DNA of 64,000 bases from Prevotella sp. (lineage in GTDB: Bacteria; Bacteroidota; Bacteroidia; Bacteroidales; Bacteroidaceae). The notes under the pieces were generated by a model. The model was not told the origin of the DNA. It saw nothing but the letters and a program-made list of their open reading frames with translations, and ran no database searches. The position numbers and the translations under genes were made by a program. Location of the stretch: positions 124,001 to 188,000 of the forward strand of contig JAFZIY010000031.1 in the NCBI GenBank assembly GCA_017554105.1. The letters are read 5' to 3'. Below are positions 60,860-64,000 of this stretch, in pieces (the first letter of the stretch is position 1; each line of letters begins with the position of its first letter).

Positions 60860-61029
60860 ATATCGAATCGCAAACCAATCCTGGCTGTTTTGGTCTGCAA
60901 TCCTGCCAGGTTTACTCACCAATCCTGGCAGGTTTGGTCAGTAATTTCGGCGAAATTAGTTTCCGAAAGGTGGCTTTTCGCTGTGCGATATGCCATGAAA
61001 TGTGAGGCGAAAGGTAGTTAATTATTGTG
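60860..61029. repeat. Array of seven 22-bp units of mixed type, with 12-bp leader
   Basis: The leader ATATCGAATCGC (60860-60871) is identical to the one at 31773-31784. Units start at 60876, 60898, 60920, 60942, 60964, 60986 and 61008. Units 1-3 are CAATCCTGSCAGG type; unit 4 contains the perfect palindrome TAATTTCGGCGAAATTA; units 5 and 7 are CGAAAGGT type, like the array at 18903. All are in the same 22-bp phase although the motifs differ. The last unit ends 30 bp before the -7 box of the next gene. Confidence 0.85.
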
Positions 61030-61058
61030 TAAGAGGAGCGAGGATAAAGATTTTTCAT

Positions 61059-61066
61059 TATCTTTG
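61059..61066 (+). promoter_or_regulatory. -7 box of the rhodanese/MBL gene
   Basis: TATCTTTG, 29 bp before ATG 61095; no TTG at the right distance. It excludes the in-frame ATG at 61002 as the start. Confidence 0.6.
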
Positions 61067-61094
61067 CAATCAGGAACATAACAAAACAACAATC

Positions 61095-62195
61095 ATGAAC
61101 AGAATCATAAAACTATTGTTCGCAGGACTGTGCATCAGCAGCACGGCATGCAGTCAGAAAGCATACAAGGACTATAACGTGGAAGAGTTTGAGACCTTTA
61201 TTAACGAGAACAAGGACAATGGTCTGCAACTCGTGGATGTGCGCACGGCAGAGGAATATGCCGAAGGCACCATTGCTGGGGCCACACTCATCGATTTCAA
61301 ACAAAGCGGATTTGCCGAGCGAGCAGAGAAAACACTCGACAAGGAACGCCCAGTGGCAGTGTTCTGTCGTAGCGGACGCAGGTCGGCTAACGCTGCGGAG
61401 ATACTCACTGAGAAGGGTTTCAAGACGGTTGTTAATCTTAAAGGCGGCATACTGGCATGGAACGAGAAACACCAAGACAAGCAGTTCACCGCCGACCAAC
61501 TGGAAGAAGCCCAAGACGAGTACGGCATGGAGATAGACCGTTTCCAGGCAAAGGGCGGCGGACTGACACTCCACTGCATCAAGCACGCGTCGGTGTTCAT
61601 TGAGTATGGAGAAAAAACAATCTACATCGACCCTGTAACTCGACTCGGAGAATGGAGCACCGACTACTCGAAACTGCCCAAGGCAGACTACATCTTCATA
61701 ACACATGAGCACGGCGACCATTACGACGCGGCTGCCATTGCGGCACTGAGCAAGGAAGGAACGGTGACAGTACTCAACCCGAGGTGCGCCGAAATGCTGA
61801 GCAAGGGCACGGCAATGAAGAACGGTGACAAGAAGACACTCGGTGACGGGATTGCAGTGGAGGCAGTGCCAGCATACAACAACACGGCAGGTCGTGAGAA
61901 GTTCCACCCCAAAGGACGCGACAACGGATACATACTGTCTCTCGGTGATAAGAGAATATACATCGCCGGTGACACCGAGGACATCGAGGAGATGGCACAG
62001 GTGAAAGACATCGACATCGCTTTCTTGCCTTGCAACCAGCCATATACCATGACACCCGAGCAACTGGTTCGTGCGGCAAAAACCGTCAAGCCTAAGATTC
62101 TCTTCCCTTATCACTACGGCAACACCAACGTGGAGCCTGTAATTGACATGCTCAAGGATAGCGGAGTGGAGGTAAGGATACGCAGTTACCAATGA
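61095..62195 (+). CDS. Lipoprotein with rhodanese and metallo-beta-lactamase-fold domains
   Basis: 366 residues from MNRIIKLLFAG. Type II signal peptide with lipobox SSTAC (Cys near 19). Rhodanese domain about 25-120 with the catalytic Cys in VFCRSGRRSANAA near 92. From about 150 a UlaG-like metallo-beta-lactamase fold: ITHEHGDHYDAAA near 200 (HxHxDH metal ligands), GDTED near 295 and PYHYGNTN near 342. A transfer of sulfane sulfur coupled to hydrolysis (as in persulfide dioxygenase fusions) is possible, but the MBL part is UlaG-like and the order is reversed. Membrane-anchored, facing the periplasm. Confidence 0.82.
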   Translation: MNRIIKLLFAGLCISSTACSQKAYKDYNVEEFETFINENKDNGLQLVDVRTAEEYAEGTIAGATLIDFKQSGFAERAEKTLDKERPVAVFCRSGRRSANAAEILTEKGFKTVVNLKGGILAWNEKHQDKQFTADQLEEAQDEYGMEIDRFQAKGGGLTLHCIKHASVFIEYGEKTIYIDPVTRLGEWSTDYSKLPKADYIFITHEHGDHYDAAAIAALSKEGTVTVLNPRCAEMLSKGTAMKNGDKKTLGDGIAVEAVPAYNNTAGREKFHPKGRDNGYILSLGDKRIYIAGDTEDIEEMAQVKDIDIAFLPCNQPYTMTPEQLVRAAKTVKPKILFPYHYGNTNVEPVIDMLKDSGVEVRIRSYQ

Positions 62196-62197
62196 AA

Positions 62198-62236
62198 AGA
62201 GTTAGAAGTTAGAAGATAGAAGTTAGGAGTTGAGAG
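62198..62236. repeat. 7-bp tandem repeats (AGAAGTT)
   Basis: AGAAGTT/AGAAGAT/AGAAGTT/AGGAGTT heptamers right after the stop of the rhodanese/MBL gene. Confidence 0.75.
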
Positions 62237-62265
62237 TGTTAAAATCGTAAAAATTGCGTCATTAA

Positions 62266-62297
62266 TTTGCAAGATACAATGATTATGTATACTTTTG
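62266..62297 (+). promoter_or_regulatory. Promoter of paaK
   Basis: TTTG (62266-62269), 20-bp spacer, TACTTTTG (62290-62297); 44 bp before the ATG. Confidence 0.72.
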
Positions 62298-62341
62298 TAA
62301 GGTAAAACGAAGATTTAGTTACAAAAAGAACATTTAGAAAG

Positions 62342-63640
62342 ATGATTTGGAATCCAAGTATTGAGTGTATGGACCGCGAGCAACTGCGCGAAATACAGAG
62401 CATCAGACTGCGGAAAATGGCAGACTATGTTTATCACAACACCCCATTCTATCGTAAGAAGTTTCAGGAACTGGGAATAGAACCCGGTGACATCAAGGAC
62501 ATTGACGACATCGTGAAACTGCCATTCACTAACAAACTCGACCTGAGAGACAACTATCCATTCGGTTTGGCCGCCGTTCCGATGAGTCAGATTGTGCGCA
62601 TACATGCCTCCTCAGGTACGACAGGAAAACCCGTGGTGGTGCTTCATACACGCAAGGATCTTGCGATGTGGACAGAGAGTCTGTCACGTGCATTCACCGC
62701 ATACGGTGCCTCCAAGAACGACATTTTCCAGGTTTCGTATGGCTACGGACTGTTTACCGGCGGTCTGGGAGCACACGACGGAGCGACGAATATAGGCGCA
62801 AGCGTTATCCCGATGTCTTCGGGAAACACCCAGAAACAGATAACCCTGATGCACGACTTCGGTGCTACGGTGCTCTGCTGCACACCTTCCTATGCCATGT
62901 TCCTTGGCGAGGCGATGAAGGAGAGCGAGTGGCCGCGCGAGGAATTCAGGCTGAAGGTGGGTGTCTTCGGTGCTGAGCCATGGACCGAGGAGATGCGTGC
63001 GAAACTGCAAGAGACACTGGGCATCAAGGCATATGACATCTACGGACTGAGCGAGATAGCAGGTCCTGGCGTGGGATATGAGTGCGAACACCAGTGTGGT
63101 ACACACCTCAGCGAGGACTATTTCTATCCGGAGATTCTTGACCCTAACACTGGCGAGCCGCTGCCGGAAGGCACTCTCGGCGAACTGACGTTCACCCACC
63201 TCACCAAGGAGGGAATGCCGCTGCTGCGCTACCGCACCCACGACCTCACCGCCCTGCACTACGAGAAGTGCCAGTGCGGAAGAACGATGGTGCGCATGGA
63301 TCGTATCCTCGGTCGTTGCGACGACATGCTCATCATTCGTGGAGTGAATGTGTTCCCGTCACAGATAGAGGCTGTAATACTCAGTCTGCCTGAGTTTGAA
63401 CCGCACTTCATACTTACCGTCGACCGCGTGAACAACACCGACACTTCAGAACTGAAGGTGGAGGTGAAGGAAGAGTACTTCACCGACGAGATGGCACAAC
63501 TCGTGGGACTGCAGAAGAAACTGGAGGCAGAACTGCGCAGCGTCATCGGACTGGGCTTCAAGGTGAAACTCGTGGAGCCGAAGAGCATCGAGCGCTCTAC
63601 AGGAAAGGCACGCCGAGTATTCGACAACAGAAAGATTTAA
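62342..63640 (+). CDS. paaK: Phenylacetate-CoA ligase
   Basis: 432 residues. ANL features of PaaK: P-loop HASSGTTGKPVVV near 83, the YGLSEIAGPGVGYEC block near 233, RTHDLT near 298 and the C-terminal hinge GRCDDMLIIRGVNVFPSQIE near 322. It converts phenylacetate (or indoleacetate in gut Bacteroidales) to the CoA ester, usually working in reverse with the indolepyruvate/2-oxoacid oxidoreductases in anaerobes. It is followed 92 bp later by the ACT-domain gene, a common pairing in Bacteroidetes. Confidence 0.93.
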   Translation: MIWNPSIECMDREQLREIQSIRLRKMADYVYHNTPFYRKKFQELGIEPGDIKDIDDIVKLPFTNKLDLRDNYPFGLAAVPMSQIVRIHASSGTTGKPVVVLHTRKDLAMWTESLSRAFTAYGASKNDIFQVSYGYGLFTGGLGAHDGATNIGASVIPMSSGNTQKQITLMHDFGATVLCCTPSYAMFLGEAMKESEWPREEFRLKVGVFGAEPWTEEMRAKLQETLGIKAYDIYGLSEIAGPGVGYECEHQCGTHLSEDYFYPEILDPNTGEPLPEGTLGELTFTHLTKEGMPLLRYRTHDLTALHYEKCQCGRTMVRMDRILGRCDDMLIIRGVNVFPSQIEAVILSLPEFEPHFILTVDRVNNTDTSELKVEVKEEYFTDEMAQLVGLQKKLEAELRSVIGLGFKVKLVEPKSIERSTGKARRVFDNRKI

Positions 63641-63732
63641 TCATTTAAAGGGAGTAAAGGAGCAATAAGAACCGCTGTCTTAACTACTTGACTCCATAAC
63701 TACTTAACTCCCCAAAATAAAAAATAAAAGAT

Positions 63733-64000
63733 ATGTTAGCAAAACAACTGTCAGTGTTCTTAGAGAACAAGTCTGGAAGACTTACCGAAGTGACCGAGGT
63801 GCTGGGCAATGCGGGAGTCAACCTCTCGGCAATGAGCATCGCTGACAACAGCGACTTCGGAATACTTCGCTGTATCGTGAGCGACCCCGACAAGGCATAC
63901 AAGGAACTGAAAGCAGCACAGTTCACGGTGAAAATCACCGATGTCATCGGTTTCGTGTGCCCCAATACCAGCGGCTCGCTTGCAAAAGTGCTGAAGATGC
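63733..64000 (+). CDS. ACT-domain amino-acid-binding protein, N-terminal part (3' end off window)
   Basis: At least 89 residues with no stop before the window's end; starts MLAKQLSVFLENKSGRLTEV. One ACT domain (residues 4-70: ENKSGRLTEVTEVLGNAGV, then LRCIVSDPD) and the start of a second (VCPNTSGSLAKVL). Proteins of this kind (about 140 residues, two ACT domains) regularly follow paaK and probably bind aromatic or branched amino acids to control the pathway. The 5' gap has TAACTACTT-type short repeats (63679-63710). Confidence 0.85.
   Translation, partial: MLAKQLSVFLENKSGRLTEVTEVLGNAGVNLSAMSIADNSDFGILRCIVSDPDKAYKELKAAQFTVKITDVIGFVCPNTSGSLAKVLKM

Noticed and set aside
31787..61029. 22-bp arrays as CRISPR arrays
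   Set aside because: There are no unique spacers of 25-40 bp between units, units vary and touch each other, and no cas gene is in the window.
61002..61094. Earlier start for the rhodanese/MBL gene
   Set aside because: It would lie upstream of the -7 box and inside the last 22-bp repeat units, and would hide the lipoprotein signal.

Overview
The window comes from a Bacteroidota chromosome, most likely a Prevotella/Segatella-type member of the Bacteroidales. The signs are many TAnnTTTG -7 promoter boxes with TTG/TTTG about 20 bp upstream, a BspA-like leucine-rich-repeat surface protein ending in the GIYI-NG-KVVIK type tail, glutamine synthetase III (GlnN), and plant-glycan glycoside hydrolases (GH2, GH51, GH8). 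There are no rRNA operons, insertion sequences or CRISPR arrays. Two tRNA genes are present.

Layout. 1-2669: the N-terminal part of a large protein with a PD-(D/E)XK nuclease-like site (runs off the left edge) and an alpha/beta-hydrolase/HAD fusion, both on the minus strand. 2812-6331: two overlapping dynamin-like GTPase genes. 6332-8520: an AT-rich stretch with small membrane, lipo- and retropepsin-like proteins. 8580-31751: metabolic and glycan genes: GlnN, GH2 beta-galactosidase, DUF2207 protein, MaoC hydratase, GH51 arabinofuranosidase, SLC13/DASS transporter, a second glutamine synthetase, GlmS, DapF, a DUF3857 protein, an esterase, a type Vd patatin-like autotransporter and a GH8 exo-oligoxylanase. 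31930-54095: a 23-gene minus-strand aryl-polyene-type biosynthetic cluster. 54489-64000: a lipoprotein, the LRR surface protein, tRNA-Leu, mannose-1-phosphate guanylyltransferase, HIT protein, GreA with a probable attenuated leader, tRNA-Ala, a rhodanese/metallo-beta-lactamase lipoprotein, phenylacetate-CoA ligase and an ACT-domain protein (cut by the right edge).

The aryl-polyene cluster reads as one transcription unit from the FabG-like ketoreductase (54095) leftwards. It holds three ketosynthases, three acyl carrier proteins, two hotdog dehydratases, a thioesterase, an O-methyltransferase, an aryl-acid ligase, several acyltransferases (one fused to a GT2 glycosyltransferase), two CrtI-like oxidoreductases, and export factors (LolA-like, RND/MMPL, EamA-like). 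It should make a (methylated) aryl polyene, attach it to a lipid or glycolipid and move it to the outer membrane. DarA/DarB-type enzymes and a tyrosine or histidine ammonia-lyase are not in the cluster.

The least explained signal is non-coding. Four arrays of 22-bp units (1541-1650, 18903-18990, 31787-31896, 60876-61029) share the period but mostly not the sequence. Each unit centres on a hairpin, and three arrays lie just after a stop codon. A second class of 7-8 bp tandem repeats occurs between genes and also inside reading frames (glnN, a ketosynthase). Two copies of a perfect 27/28-bp inverted repeat differ by compensated changes.
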